DNA of 64,000 bases from Guillardia theta CCMP2712 (taxonomy: Eukaryota; Cryptophyceae; Pyrenomonadales; Geminigeraceae). The DNA lies in the NCBI RefSeq assembly GCF_000315625.1, contig NW_005434654.1:252273-316272 (forward strand). Direction: 5' to 3'. Below are positions 44,521 to 57,345 of this stretch, piece by piece; positions within the stretch are counted from its first letter, which is position 1; every line of letters starts with the position of its first letter. The notes below the pieces were generated by a model. It saw only the letters and a program-made list of their open reading frames with translations, ran no database searches and was not told where the DNA came from. Both the position numbers and the translations under genes were made by a program.

Positions 44521-44629
44521 CTTCACTCCCTCCCTGCGACATGTGCAGTCAACCATGTCAGTGCGAGGGGGACAGGATGAGCAAAACCATGTCAGCTCAT
44601 TTCGCCACTTTCTTCCAGGCAGTACGGAC

Positions 44630-45090
44630 TGCCCGGCCCTGGGCCGGGCCCGGCCGGGCCGCAAGACGGTTTCAGTTTGTCCAAGTCACCGTGCCACACT
44701 GTGTCCCTAAAACTGTGTCACTGTGTGTGGCAGCGCCGAAGCCTTGTAATCATTAACTTGAGTAGTAAAATAGAGCGGCCCGGCCGCTTGACGAACTTGC
44801 CGAACCTGAAAGCTAGGCACTAGCAGGTGACGGCGGACGGTACGGTACTACTCGGAGCAACTTGTACTCGCCGGTGAGTCGGGCCCGGCGGCCCGGGGCC
44901 CGCCGGGCGGCTCAGCTCAGCCTCCGTGGCGCGGCCCGGCGACCGCCGACTGAGTGCGGCCCAGCCAGCGGGCCGGCCGACTACCGTACACGGTACACTG
45001 CCGTACGCCGGTACGCCTCTCGGTAGGGCGTCTGCTCGTTCGATCGAAGGGACATGCGCGGTCTTGTACTACCGCCGCCTCGGACCGGCC
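44630..45090. repeat. GC-rich island 6
   Basis: Runs of gggccgggcccggcc at about 44640, gacggtacggtactac at about 44835 and gccggtacgcc at about 45007. Noncoding; it shares words with islands 2 and 5. Confidence 0.6.
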
Positions 45091-45528
45091 GACTTCTCCG
45101 GACTACACAAACCTTGTAAAATATTTTATTTTAAATAAGTTTTACTTCCGTTGGCCTGTATCGATCGTAAAAATCAAAAGTAAAAAATGTACAAGTCTGT
45201 ACCCTGTGGAACCCACCGTTTTGTAACAAGATTAAGAATAAAGGTACAAATATACATCTTATATAAACTGTGCGGTACTACACATATTATTATTATTTTT
45301 CCTACCCCAAGGCTTTTGAATCCTTCCACCCACCTACCCATGCAAGCCACCCTCCGGTCTATTTCGAAACAGAACCCTCGTACCCCTTGCAAACACCAAT
45401 CGAACCCCTCATTCTTAAACTTTTCTACCCCGACCCCCCCTATCTTTGTTGGCACCCCACCTACCCCTTTCCGTTGAATCTCAACCCTGCCAGTGCGTCG
45501 CGTCTCCTCATCCGCCCCATTGGCTGCA

Positions 45529-46578
45529 ATGCCCAGAACACTTCGCCTTCCCTTCCGCCTTGTCGCCTCCGCTGGAGAGCTCACTTCAGGAGCTGTGAAC
45601 TCTTTGGTTGACACGTCCTATGCCTATGGCAAGAAAACCTCCTCATTCATCTTTGAAAAGTAAGTTGGTCAATTCTCTCTTGGTTTTGGATGGATTTATA
45701 GTATATGCCTTTCTGCCTCTTCAACCAAGCGAGATTTTGGATTCAGCCCCACAGATAGTGTTGGATTTTCTTGTCGTGTTCGATATCTCCATGTTTACGA
45801 ATGTCCTGTGCCAGCGCGCTGATTGTTAATATCTGAGCATTTCCCTGCATTTGTTTTTCATAACAACCTTCTCATCTCATTCTTGAGTTTCGTGGTAATT
45901 TCCAACTGAGAAATTTCCCTTTGCAACAGTAAGATTTCCAAGAGCATCTCCAAGAGCATCTCTGCCATTGAAAATGAATTTGCCACCAAGGTACTTTTTT
46001 TTTTTTGCTACAAGCTTTTTGCTCTTTTTGAGCGTTGTTATCCAGACTAAGCCGTACACTGCTAAGGCGAAACCATACATCCAACCGGTCGTTCCATACA
46101 TTGAGAAGGCGAGGCCATATGTGCCATATGGTTTCCTTGCCGCTATGATCGCAATGGCCATCCCAGTGATGATGGGACTTGCTTTCTTTGCCTTCATCAC
46201 CGCACCGGCAAGTTTTATTCTCCTCTGTCTGTGCATAAAATCTTTGTTTTTTCAAGGCGTGTGACCTGATTTTTGACACTTTTTTTGCTCAGGTATGGAT
46301 GTTTTTCGGCTTTGTCACCTCTTTCATTTGGGTCCCTTTGGTTTTTGTTGGTACCATCTTTGCGGTAAAACTGTTCGACAGAATGACTGCAGCAAAACTT
46401 ACGTTCATGCCAGGGTGTAATATTCTCTTTCTTTGTTTTCGTGTCCACTGTTCGATACTTCTCTCAGCCTAAGGGCAGAGCTATTCTACTCAAGTATTGG
46501 AAAAAGATTTCCAGCACTCCGATGGGACAGATGCTCTTCTTCTGTGACACCTCGGCACCAGCTGGCAGCAAGATGTAG
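45529..46578 (+). CDS. Multi-exon membrane protein with repeated Lys/Arg-Pro-Tyr motif
   Basis: Exons 45529-45659, 45930-45990, 46046-46207 and 46293-46414 join in phase; a last exon after a ctcag acceptor at about 46467 ends at 46578 or, in another frame, 46633. The start reads MPRTLRLPFRLVASAGEL. The middle has a short repeat with KPYTAKAKPYIQPV and YIEKARPYVPYG. Two hydrophobic segments follow: FLAAMIAMAIPVMMGLAFFA and VWMFFGFVTSFIWVPLVFVG. The third intron uses a GC donor (ccg|gcaagt). No family was recognised. A hydrophobic hairpin beside an 11-mer-like amphipathic repeat recalls lipid-droplet surface proteins, but that is only a guess. The exon 4/5 join is not settled, because phase and reading frame disagree. 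Confidence 0.55.
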
Positions 46579-46784
46579 AGTGTCTGTGCGGGATGCATCG
46601 TTGCTTTCACTAGCTCTGCTTATGAGCGTGTGAAATTCTTGTAACTCTATATGTGACTAAGCTAACTGTGGATCTGCTGCAATGTTACCTGGTAACGATG
46701 CATGTAATGATTTGTTTTTAAAACCAATAATTAGAAAAGGGACGATCAGTCTTACTCGAGTCATGTCTTGGTGTACAAACACAT

Positions 46785-47897
46785 CTACAACCTCTTCCCG
46801 TGATACTCCGTATGCTGGAATGCAGAATAACCCCAGTAAGTAGAAATCTCGAACGGTTCTCCGATTTCAACTCCTTCAGCAGAAACAGTGGCGATTTGAA
46901 TCTGAAATATGTTAACAAATATAACACACACAATGAGATACAATACCTTAGTGCTGGACTTCGTGTTCCTGTAATACAGAACTCTGAGACAGTTTTCCAT
47001 CACTTGCTTCGCTTCCTCCTTGCTCAAATTTGTGCCAGCCTTTCTCATTAGGGGCAAGCAAACATAATTTCCAAAGCTGGTTGCAATGATGTCGTCCTCA
47101 TACATGGTGCCAATCAAATCCACCGCTCCAAGAAATCTATCCGGAACTCAATCAGAAGATCGTATTAATTCAAGCGTTAAACTCACGGTTTCCCATCACG
47201 AAATCCAGCCACAACCAGCTCATTCCAGAGCGGATCAAACTTATTACGTCTATTCCAATGAGTTACGATCTATACATCAAGAAATCTCAAAGTTAATCAC
47301 CTGTTGTACATGACTCTTCCAAGGTACTGATGGATATCTCGAGGGGTCATGTTGCATCCATCATCATACGCTGAGTCTGAAGTACTGCAACGGGATCAGG
47401 AAGAAAAATCTCAGGGGATAGTGATAAACCTCATCTCTCTCAACATGGAGGAAATCTTTTGAAAGTCACTAAGATCTCCACTTGCACCGACAACAGTAAA
47501 ATCTCCAACTTTTTCCAATCGTTTTACTGTTCTAAATCTCGCAAGACTTCCATATGAGCCTGTGGCAGCTTGTTAGCGGGCCAAGGAGGTATAATCTCGA
47601 CAGAAATGAAAAAAAGATGGAAGTGATCTTGCTGATATTCTGAAATAAACAAAAGAGAAGACAATAATTTGAATTCGGTACAAAAGACTCACCAAGCGTG
47701 TCACAAGCCAGCATCACTCCACCATTGTACTTGATACCAAGAACGCCCGTTCCAGTCACAATAGGCTGCTGTGTGCGGGTGGAAGGCTCAGCAACTGGCT
47801 TTGTCTTCATGAAAGGCTGAGAAACAAAGCCAAAAGGCCGGGAGAGAGACTGATCTCCTCCTGGGAGGAGCGGATTGTGTGCACCGAACGCTGCCAT
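46785..47897 (-). CDS. PSMB4: 20S proteasome subunit beta type-4 (beta7)
   Basis: Six exons (47693-47897, 47430-47559, 47301-47384, 47187-47249, 46947-47136, 46785-46901) give 262 residues with matching phases. The family core is plain: QQPIVTGTGVLGIKYNGGVM, LACDTLGSYGSLARF, then VVGASGDLSDFQ, NKFDPLWNELVVAGF and FLGAVDLIGTMYEDD. As in PSMB4 the catalytic Thr after propeptide removal is missing, so the subunit is structural. It sits in the beta ring of the 20S core in nucleus and cytosol. Length and order agree with animal and plant PSMB4. It is divergent from SMC6, 560 bp away. Confidence 0.93.
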
Positions 47898-48456
47898 CTT
47901 GAAGGACAGCTGTCTCAGGTTTCGTTTTAGTCAACAAGAAGACCCGCCTCTGAATGATCATGGACCCGGTGCCCTTCCGGGTTCCCGGCCCGGACCCTTC
48001 AGACTCAGTTGGTTCGAATGATTTCATTAGTGGCTCCCCGACGGGTTTTAGTCAATTTTGGCGCTAAATTTTGGTTTGAGGTTCCATGTAGTGCAGCATG
48101 GTGGTGGAAGGCACCGGAAAACCATGGCGGCAGGAAGGAACGATACAGGAGGAAGGAGGATCAGAGACAGATACAGAGACAGCTGAAGAGGAGGGAAGGA
48201 GGAATAGAAACAGAGACAGAGAAAGATTTGAAATAGAGAATGCGAGAGCGAGTTTGGGCTGGACGGCAGATCAATATCAATAAGTTTGGGCTCTTCTTGG
48301 ATTTAAGAAGGTGGCTCACACACCAGTCTCAGATCGATATAGACAAGATATACTCAAAAGTAATGTATCAATCTATCGGGCAACACCAGACCAGCAATGA
48401 GATCGGACTGTGCAATCCCTTCAGCTCTGACCCTTGTTCGCTACCAGGACGATCCC
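47898..48456. other. Divergent promoter region with purine tract
   Basis: Between PSMB4 (-) and SMC6 (+). A short GC-rich patch (ccggcccggaccc) lies at about 47986 and a purine tract at 48110-48245. No gene is supported. Confidence 0.45.
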
Positions 48457-51400
48457 ATGCCTCCCAAACGCAAGGCAGAAGAGGCCTTGGATGAGCACAA
48501 CCACTCTAGCAGGCGCTCCAAGTCAGAGCAGCAGGTCCACACAGCCTTCCTCTACACCTCTTCCTGACTTGAAGCAGGGGAGCGCCAGTACCCATGAGCC
48601 GAATGCAGATGACAACGAATACCCCTGGATTCGACGCATCCGCTTGGACAACTTCATGTGCCATAACAAGCTGACGGTGGACTTTCACAAGTACATCAAC
48701 ATCATCAATGGTCAAAACGGAACGGGCAAGAGCGCTGTGCTGACGGCGCTGGCTATCGCGCTAGGCTGCAGGTAAAACTCATGACAACAAGAAGCGTGTA
48801 TGTTGTAGTTTGTTTTCCTCTCTTACGATGTGCTTGGTCTGATCACGCTCCTAGGCCTAAGCTGACTGGTCGGTGCGATGCTCTCAAGGACCTGATCGGG
48901 CCATATGCGGACAGGAGCATCGTTGAGGTTGTGATTGTACAGTGTAGAGATGATCCTTATCGTGGAAGCAACTCCCGTGAGAACTGGGACTTTGGGAAAG
49001 AGGTCATCATCGAGAGAATAATCCAAAAGACAGGCGCCTCAGCGTTCAAGATCATGACAGAGGATAGGACCGTGGTGTCGACCAAGAAAGAAGATCTGAT
49101 GAAGATCCTACAGCATTTCAACTACCAGATCGAGAACCCCGTGCATGTTCTCTCGCAGAAAGACGCCAAGACTCTTCTGCAGTCAGCGACCAAGAAAAGC
49201 TTTTACGACTTCTTTTTCGAAGCAACGAGGTTGAAGAATGCGTATGATCTTATCAACGAGAACAAGCATCTCTCCGAGCAGCTGATGGAAATCATCAACA
49301 CGAAGGAAAAGAAGAATGCAGATTGGGAGCAGAACATCTTCACGCCAGCCAAGGAGGCGTATGACAGCATGGTAGACGCCAGAAGATTGAGTGAGGAGAA
49401 GTTCGAGCTAGCGAGAGAGCTGGCCTGGGCTGAAGTGCATGAGAAGAAGCGTACTGTCAAGAAGTGGCGATCCAAGGCTGAGGTTGTAGAGGAAGAGAAA
49501 CGATCATTACACGCAGATCTTGAACAGAGCGATAGAAAGATTGAACAACACAATGCAGTCCTTGAAAAATTGAGCTTAAAAATTGTCGAGACGAATAAGG
49601 CTACACCTGAAATCAACGAGAGGAAGGCTGCCATCGAGCACACGATCAAGGAACAAAAAGAGGAGTACAACAAGCTCAACTTCTCTCGCAACGAACTGCA
49701 AACACAGAACATGACTCTTGAGAAGGATATCGATCTCCTTGAGCAGGAAGTACAGTCCAAGCAAGCTACCGGATCTAAGCCAGCCAAAGTGTCACTGAAC
49801 GCACTCAAGGTCCGAGACAGAGTCCCTTGGACGCTCAAGGCGGTGATTGATCGATTTGCAACAGGTCAGAAAGGAGGAGCTCGAGGCAGAAATAGAAGAT
49901 TACGGTACACAAAGACAGGAAGCAGAAGTACAAGTCGTCTCGCTACGAAATGAGCTGAGTCAGGCTGAGGAAGAGGTAAGCTTGCACGTGCAGCCCTGGC
50001 TGGGCTGATACGCTTGCGTTGATCACGTGGATGCTGGAGTCTCACTTGGAATGCAGTCATCCATCCTGAGACGAGAACTCGACAGAGATGAGAAAGAACA
50101 CGACAGGTTGAAGCTCATCGGAAGCGGAGACAGACTTGCATCTTTCGGGCCTGAGGTGAAGCAGATGGCAGAGCTCATCTCACGTAATCAAGCTCGCTTT
50201 GGAGGGAATCCCCCCATAGGACCCGTGGGAGCTTACATCAAGCTGAAAGACCAGCGATGGTCCAAAGCCGTCGGGAATGCTCTGGGTCGGTTTGCATCCT
50301 ACTTTTTGGTTCGCAAGAACGCAGACAAGGACACCTGCATGTCTCTTTGGGAAGAGAAAAATCCCAGACGGAGATCGGACGGGAGGTCGTCGCTACAGTT
50401 TGCAAGCATGAACTCCGACCAGTTTGACAAGAACATCTGCCCGTACCGTGATCACAATACTATCATGGACGTGATCGAGATCGACAGTCAAGACGCTTTC
50501 ACGAAGAATGTGATCCTCAACTTTCTGATTGACACTTGTTCGATCAATGAGATCCATGTGGCTGTTAGCTTTCAAGAGGCTACAGGCATTATCCGCAGAC
50601 GACTAGAATCAGTGACTTTGTCCAATGGTGTTATGCACGAGATTCGTAGAGAAGCGTACAGCTTGGACTCAGAGCAGCGTAATGTCGATCGCTGGCAGAG
50701 GGCAAAGCGGGATGGATCGGAAGTGACGAAACCTGTGTACAGCAAAGCTTACTTCTCCGTCGACGTGTCGGGAGAGGTTGAGAGAGTGAAGAGAAAAATC
50801 ATCGACACCAAGAGCAAGCTGGAGAGCGCGAAAGCAAAGCTTGAGTCTCTGAAGTCTGAGAGAAGCGAATGGGAGAGAAGAGCAGTGGGAGCTACGAAGG
50901 AGCTGAACAAGAAGCAGAGGTACGGAGGGAGTGCTCAAGGCAGGCACGAGATGGAGAGGCTGACACGCGTGAGCAGAGAGCTGCATGAGTTGAGAGAGCA
51001 AATCGAAGAAGTGATGAGCGAAGAGAGCCTGAATGTCAACACCGATGGAACAGCTGTCTTGCAGGAGGTTTGCCTTGACTCTCATTGCCTCTCAGTCGTG
51101 AGTGCATGGAGCTGACTGCGAGATTGCAGGAGATCGCAACCAAGCAAGATAGCATCTTCAGGAACAAGAAGGTCATAGCAGAGCTGTCGAAGAAGCTTTC
51201 GGAACAAGAGGATAGGATCAAGACCTCGATGAAGAACAAGGAGGAAATACAAAAAGAAATATCGGTCGTGGCAAAAGATATCAAGCTTATTCAAGAGGAG
51301 CTCCAGGATACTCGAGAGAAGCTTAGCAAGGCAACGAGTACGAAGAACAAGATTTCCATGAAGATCAGCGACCTGGAGGGCAGGCTAGAAGCCGCAAGGA

Positions 51401-52658
51401 AGAAAGAGGAGGAAGCGGACCAGGACCTGCAGGTAGAGAAGGCATGGAGGAGGTTGAGACCTGCTGACACGGCCAAAAGCTCTACATGGAAGAGCTAGAG
51501 AAGAACGCAAGCGACTGGATCGAGAACGAGTTCACTGACCCGAGAGAAAGGTCGGCGGTGGAGGAAGAGATCCGAGCGATGGAGTGAGTATGCAGGAGAG
51601 GATGGGAGAGAGAGCACTGATGGAGATCGCCAGGAAGAAGATCAAGGAGATCGAGAAGGGAAGAGACTCGCACGTGATCGAGATGGAGTACACGCGGCTG
51701 GTGATCATCGTATCTCACACATTAGAGGCAGTACCAGTGATTTTGATGGTCTGCAGGAATCCGAGAGGAAACGACGAGAGCGGCTGTTCCAAGAGATCTC
51801 CGAGCTGTCGCACGTAAGGACTTGCATGTTGATTGTTGACCATCAACGCGTCGACATCGTCGTGACCATGGTCATCCGCAGAAACTTGTGGAGAGCCAGA
51901 AACTGAGACAGAAGAGCTTCACAAAAAACAGAAGACTGTATGGGGAAATGACCTCCCAGAAGTTTGCTCGCTTCGTATCACAGAGAGACTTCAAAGGAGA
52001 ATGTCGCTTCGATCACAAGGAGATGGAGATGACGGTGTGAGACCCTACACAGACATCTCATCTCTTTTCCTTGTGCTGAGCTTCTTGCTTCTTATCCTCT
52101 CTGTTCCTTGCATGGCGATGTTCTTGTTGTCTTGGGACCTGCTCCCTTTCGCTGGGCTCTCCATTTCCCGTCCATTTCTACTTCCTGACGTCATCTTACA
52201 GCCCGTGGTGAGGACGGAGTCTCGAGAAGAGGAAGCGGGAGAGACAGATGCAGTGGAGATTCGCAACCTGTCCGGAGGAGAACGCTCCTTCTCGACCATC
52301 TGCCTGGTAGAGGAGGGAGGCGGGGTGCTGTAGCTGAATCCAATCAGGTACTATCCCTCAACCAGGTGGATTGTGCACCCATCCTAGCAGTAGACGAGTG
52401 GGATGTCTTCATGGATGAGCGGAATCGTCGGCTCTCCCTGGACATCATTCTCAAGGTTCTCTCTCTCTCTCTTCTGCGAGCTGCTGCAGGATCAGCCGGC
52501 ATGTCTGGTCGCTGAACATGCGGCAGGTGTTGGGTCATCGCCCTCTGTCGCAGGCGATCATCATCTCTCCTCACTCCGTCGACGCTGTGGCTGACGGGCC
52601 GAAAGTGAAGAAGATCACGATGAGGCCTATCGACCGCCTTCAACGACGGATGGGTTAG
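48457..52658 (+). CDS. SMC6: Structural maintenance of chromosomes protein 6 (SMC6)
   Basis: More than ten exons from ATG 48457 (MPPKRKAEEALDEH) to TAG 52658. The N-terminal head has IRLDNFMCHNKLTVDF and the Walker A INGQNGTGKSAVLTALAIAL, with NFMCH typical of SMC6. The segment NYQIENPVHVLSQKDAKTLL matches the SMC6 FNIQVDNP region. Coiled coil follows (49260-50060), then a hinge (PVGAYIKLKDQRWSKAVGNA, 50215-50620), a second coiled coil, the signature LSGGERSFSTICL, and Walker B ILAVDEWDVFMDERNRR. The usual Asp-Glu-Phe-Asp appears as Asp-Glu-Trp-Asp. SMC5/6 is the SUMO-ligase-linked complex for DNA repair and segregation. Reading-frame jumps at 49810 and 51433 are introns (49810-49864 and about 51433-51477). 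The C-terminal exon ends RRMG. Confidence 0.9.
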
Positions 52659-54471
52659 GCACATCTCTGGGATCGCGAGCTGCATTCATGTGGTCCGTCC
52701 AGCGCCGGGCTCTGTCTCAGACATACGCATGATTTCAGCTACAACACGATGAATACACAACTTGTGTTCTTTTTTAAAGATTAGTTTGCCACGTTAACAG
52801 GCTGGGTACGGTGAACTCCAACGAACTCTGACAATAATTATCAGCTGTAGCTCTGTTGTAACTTGAATGTCTACACGCGGCGTCTGTAGCGGACACAGAC
52901 ACAGGCACCGTGCATAGCTGCTCGCCAGGCTTCAAAGTTCTTACTCGCCTGTGACTGCCCTTAAAACGCCGGACTGCGCCAACTATCCGGGGGGCAGCGA
53001 CCGTCATGCCCTGTGCGATGCGGGCAAAAATGGGTTCGCCACCCAGGCCAGACTTACTTTTTTCCAAGTTTTGGGCCGCATTTTTTGTGCTCCTCCAAGT
53101 CACTCCGGCTGCATGGCACTGACTGTACGGGCTAATGCTGATTGTTGATAATCCCAAGCTGTGCACGAAGTTGAATTAACTGGTCAGACGTGTGCCTTAT
53201 GCCTGCACGTAATGTTCCGGTTGTTGCTTTTTAAAGAGCTTCCAGAAGTCACAAACAAGCAGCTCAGGAACCCTCTGCTGCATTCCCATCCTCAAGGACC
53301 TTTAATTTCAGCCGCACTTCAAGCAAGGATGCATTGCGACAAGAACCATTTGCAGCCATGTTGGGTAACCACTAGACTTATTGCTCGGCAAAGAGCGAGA
53401 AGACAAGTCTTAAAAACACTTTTAGCAATATAAAATTACTTTTCCTTATAAATATAATGTAAAAATTTGCGGTACCGGAGTTCGTACCTTATCCTCAGGA
53501 GTCGGAGGACCGGCTTACGAACATAATTCTTTTCGTGAAGCAGTTTGTACAGATCAGCCGATGGAAACTGTTCAAAAGAAGTGTTTTCGAATGGAGATTG
53601 GAATGGGATTTCTGGCCGTGTGGCCATGTGGCATCTGGAAGGGGTACAAAGTGCTGTACAAAAGGGGGTCCAACTCACACCACCCTCCCACATATCTCAG
53701 GCTGCGCCCGTCAATCTTATAATCAATTTACATCAATCGTTTTGATTTCAATATCCAATAGGCCTAAGAATGTCCCTACCACCCCCCCCCTCCCTCCCTC
53801 CGAACCCACCCAATCACGTGAGATGAAGGTCGATGACCCGTACTGATGAGGTATTGAACCCTCTGATTTCCCATCCAGTATCACCACCCCACTCCCTCAC
53901 CCTCGTTGTTGACCAGACACTTCAGAACCAACAATGTTTTTATCTTATATATATAACAGTACTATCGTCACGACTTCTTGAGTAATATTAATATAGAATA
54001 TATAAACACCCCACCCTTCCTTCAACTTCGAGTAAACTCAAATACCGGTCATTTTCTCTTGAAGTGCAGTTCATTACATGAGGTCTCAGGGGTCCCACAC
54101 CCCATCCCCACCCCCACCATCCCCCACCCACCCCATTCTGCCTTGCTACTGGCGAAGCTGCATGCGCGCAGGGCAAGGACAGAGGAAGAGGAGCTTCTGA
54201 CGTCTACGAGTCTGCTCGCGTCTTCCCCCCCCTTCCTCTCAGCTCCTTTTCCCTCCCTTTCAACGATCAGAAACAGAAACTTGGTGTGCTGCAAGCACGT
54301 ACTTTCTCATTCGACCACAGCAAACAATCTTGTGCGGGCACCCTGCCGACTTGGGTGGGAGTACGTTCGATCGTTTACTTCTGTTGGAGTGAGAACCCAC
54401 GACAAAAGATGCTTCGAGCCCATAAGCAAACACAACTGCCTTGTGGTAATTGAAGCTTGAGGAACTTCTTC
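52659..54471. other. Intergenic, no gene seen
   Basis: About 1.8 kb. Frames are short and show no domain pattern. An AT-rich patch (tatatatataac and nearby) lies at about 53943-54005 and C-rich runs at 53775-53800 and 54095-54140. The 3' part should include the kinase promoter. Confidence 0.5.
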
Positions 54472-57345
54472 ATGCTCCAACTTGAAAAGATCCCATCCGG
54501 CATGCCTCTGTCCCCTGTCAGCCCGGATAGCGAAGATGGCAACCAATCGAGCCTCGGTCTGCAGAACTCTATCGGCAACGACTCAATTGAGTCCCAAACA
54601 AACAGAACGGTGAGATGCCCGTGAATTCGATGGTAGTGATTGAAAATGTCGAACGGCCAGGGCTCAATGGCGTCTGAAATCCTGGGCCAAGGCTGTTGTA
54701 ACGAGCAGGACTGGGACTACCTAGAGGATGATTATTATACCAACGAGGTAGCTATTTCATTCCTCGTGTTTCAGTAGATAACATGTCCGCAGGAGCGTGA
54801 AGAACTGAAGGAGACGGTCCTACAGGAGCATGAAGAGCGGCTGAAGGAGAAAGAGGCTTCGGGTGGACGAAAGTGTGTTGCTTTGGAGATTTTAACGACG
54901 TAATCAGATGCTGTCCGACACTGGCACAAGTCAGGAACAGAACTTGGCCGTGGAACTTTCGGAGTCGTTTATGAGGCGATCGACGCGGAGACTGGAGAAA
55001 TCTTTGCAGTGAAGGAGGTTTCAAACTGTGCCACATGTGATATCTTTTCTGATTTCTCGGCTTCTTAGGTGGATTCTATTTCGATGAGACCAAAAGCAGT
55101 GAAATCACTTGAAAAAGAAATGGACACTTTGAGACAACTGAAGCATGTCAACATTGTCCGTTATCGGGGAATGCAGTTTGAGAAGGGCAGATTAAGCCTT
55201 TTCATGGAGTTGTGTACTGGTGGAAGCATTTCTTCTGTGCTGGATACATTTGGACCATTGACTGAAAGCATTGTGAGAAGGTAAATTATCGCGGAATGCA
55301 GATTCATGTCATGACTATTGGGTTTCACAGGTATACCTGTCAAATGCTCTGTGGACTAGATTACCTGCACCGGCATTGCATCGTTCACAGAGATGTTAAG
55401 TGTGCAAATGCTTTGCTCAACAGTGCTGGACAGCTCAAACTAGCAGATTTTGGTGGATCAAAATGGTTGTCTGAATGTTCTACTGGATCTCTACATGGAA
55501 CAGCAAGGTTGCCCGTCAATTACATGAGTGTCACAGCATTCTGAAGTGATGGTACAGGTATCTTGCGCCGGAAGTTTTGCGTGGAGAGCGCATTGGGAGA
55601 CAGGTCGATATTTGGGCTGTAGGCTGTTGCGTTGTAGAAATGTTGACCAGACAGGTATATCAAGTTTGCAATGCGTATGTCTTTTTGACGAAGTGGATTT
55701 CGCAGTTGCCTTTTGTTGACCAGTTCAGCAATGATTTTACGTTGATGCGAGGGCTTTCTAAACTCGATTTACCGCCTGAACCTCCAGAGAACTTCCCGAA
55801 GGATGCTGCGATGTTTGTCAAAGAGTGCTTCGTGATGAATCCGAAGCTACGGCCATCCGCGTACAGGTTGCTCAAGCACTCGTTCTTCAACAACGATGAA
55901 GTCGAATCGCCTCATCGGAGGGTCGATGCTACATCCATGTCAGGGGAAATGGGAAATGGAAATAGTTCTTTGGACAACGATATGGGAAGCTTTGGAGAGT
56001 CGATGCGTAGATCTTCATTGAAAATGTCTGCTATGCATGGTAGTGCACGGTATCGTTCAACCAATTACGATTCTCTAGTATCTTCAAATGGCTTAGCTGA
56101 CTTTCTGGATCTGGATGAATCGATCCCGGAGCAGAAGCAGCTAAAAGAGTGGATAAAGGAGAACGATAGAGAAACTTTGTCCTTCGCTGTTGACGACGGC
56201 GATGTGGTTCCATCCTTGGGTGCTGTACTTGGAGTTGTTTGGTCCAGGACGGTTCGCTCCAGAGAGGCTGTATTTGTTAATGTAGATATATCGGAAAGCA
56301 AGACTCCAGCTATCGAATGGCCTACAGAGAAGATTTTCCCAGCGGATCTTGAACAAGAGTGAGTGATATGATCGCTCATTGTTATGGCTGACTTTCAACG
56401 CTGCAGATATGAATGTTTCCTCAAGAAAACCTTTCCAGGCAGAATAAAGAGGACTGCACTCTTCCTTGATGCAGTATTGGTTGTCTCGTTGCTCAAGGCG
56501 ATATTCGAGATTGCAGTTTACAAGAATGCTCATGATATTGTGAACATTGCCCGAATAACTGGATGTGCTTCTTGGCGACTAATGACAAGAATCCCTGAGG
56601 AAGTTTGTGCCAAGGTATTTGCATTCATGGACTGAATGTTAAGACTTGAGCGTATCTTGACCATTTTTCAGATTTTCTTTGGCATGCGATGCTTTACATA
56701 TTTCTGTATCTTCGTCGTCTTACGATCCACGTGGAATGGGGACGGTGCCGCTTGGTTTTACATCAATCAATTGGGTATCTTCGTTTTCTTCCAGTGTTTC
56801 TTGCCATCGCTCACAGAGGTCTTGTGAAGCTAAGGATAGTCTGCTTTGTTGACGTGGATGTTGCAGAGCTGTATCTGGGTTGTTGTGCTGTTCCTCACCC
56901 GCTTTCTGGTGGTGATCGATCACTATCTAAAGGGATATCATGCGTTGAATACAGTAAGACGGAGAAGCTGAAGCCTGCGCGATTTCTGATAGTTTGCTGC
57001 AGCAGGAGTGGAGGGATAGCGAGAAATCCTTTACTCGGACACTCACTGACCTGGTATAAGAAAGATACAGCCAATTGATTTTCGCTGACTTGGAGATGCT
57101 CAGACGCTGTTGTTCTTCTCTTCTGCGATGATAATTCAGCTGCTGCTCAGTGATAGAATGCTCTCACGAATCAAGTTCGCTCTTGAGGTGAAAAGTCGGC
57201 GGTTGCCGATTGTAGCTGGTTGAAATGTGTGCAGGTTCGCCGGAAATTTATCAAGCGCAACCCTGGCAGCGAGGCGAAGCAGTTGGATACTGCACGAAAG
57301 AGCGCGGAGTATGGGATCAAACAAAGGAAGCACTTTGTGCAGTGA
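54472..57345 (+). CDS. MAP3K-like protein kinase joined to a multipass membrane region
   Basis: Exons 54472-54609, 54661-54747, 54793-54874, 54908-55017, 55069-55280, 55331-55507, then from 55558 onward to TGA 57345. A Ser-rich N-terminus is followed by the kinase: Gly loop [15 protein letters not shown], Lys in FAVKE, catalytic [17 protein letters not shown] (Mg-binding DFG) and YLAPEVLRG. HRDVKxAN and the G-S-I-S in [12 protein letters not shown] point to the MEKK/ANP (STE11) group. After the kinase ([12 protein letters not shown]) comes a Ser-rich linker, then hydrophobic spans: [58 protein letters not shown] and [15 protein letters not shown] basic tail [11 protein letters not shown] ends the protein. 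The exons link in phase. Some later junctions (56620-57110) are less certain. Confidence 0.75.

Noticed and set aside
52774-53166. 130-codon - strand frame
   Set aside because: It has no domain pattern, no partner exons and no signal. I looked for a transposase or other element remnant here and saw none.
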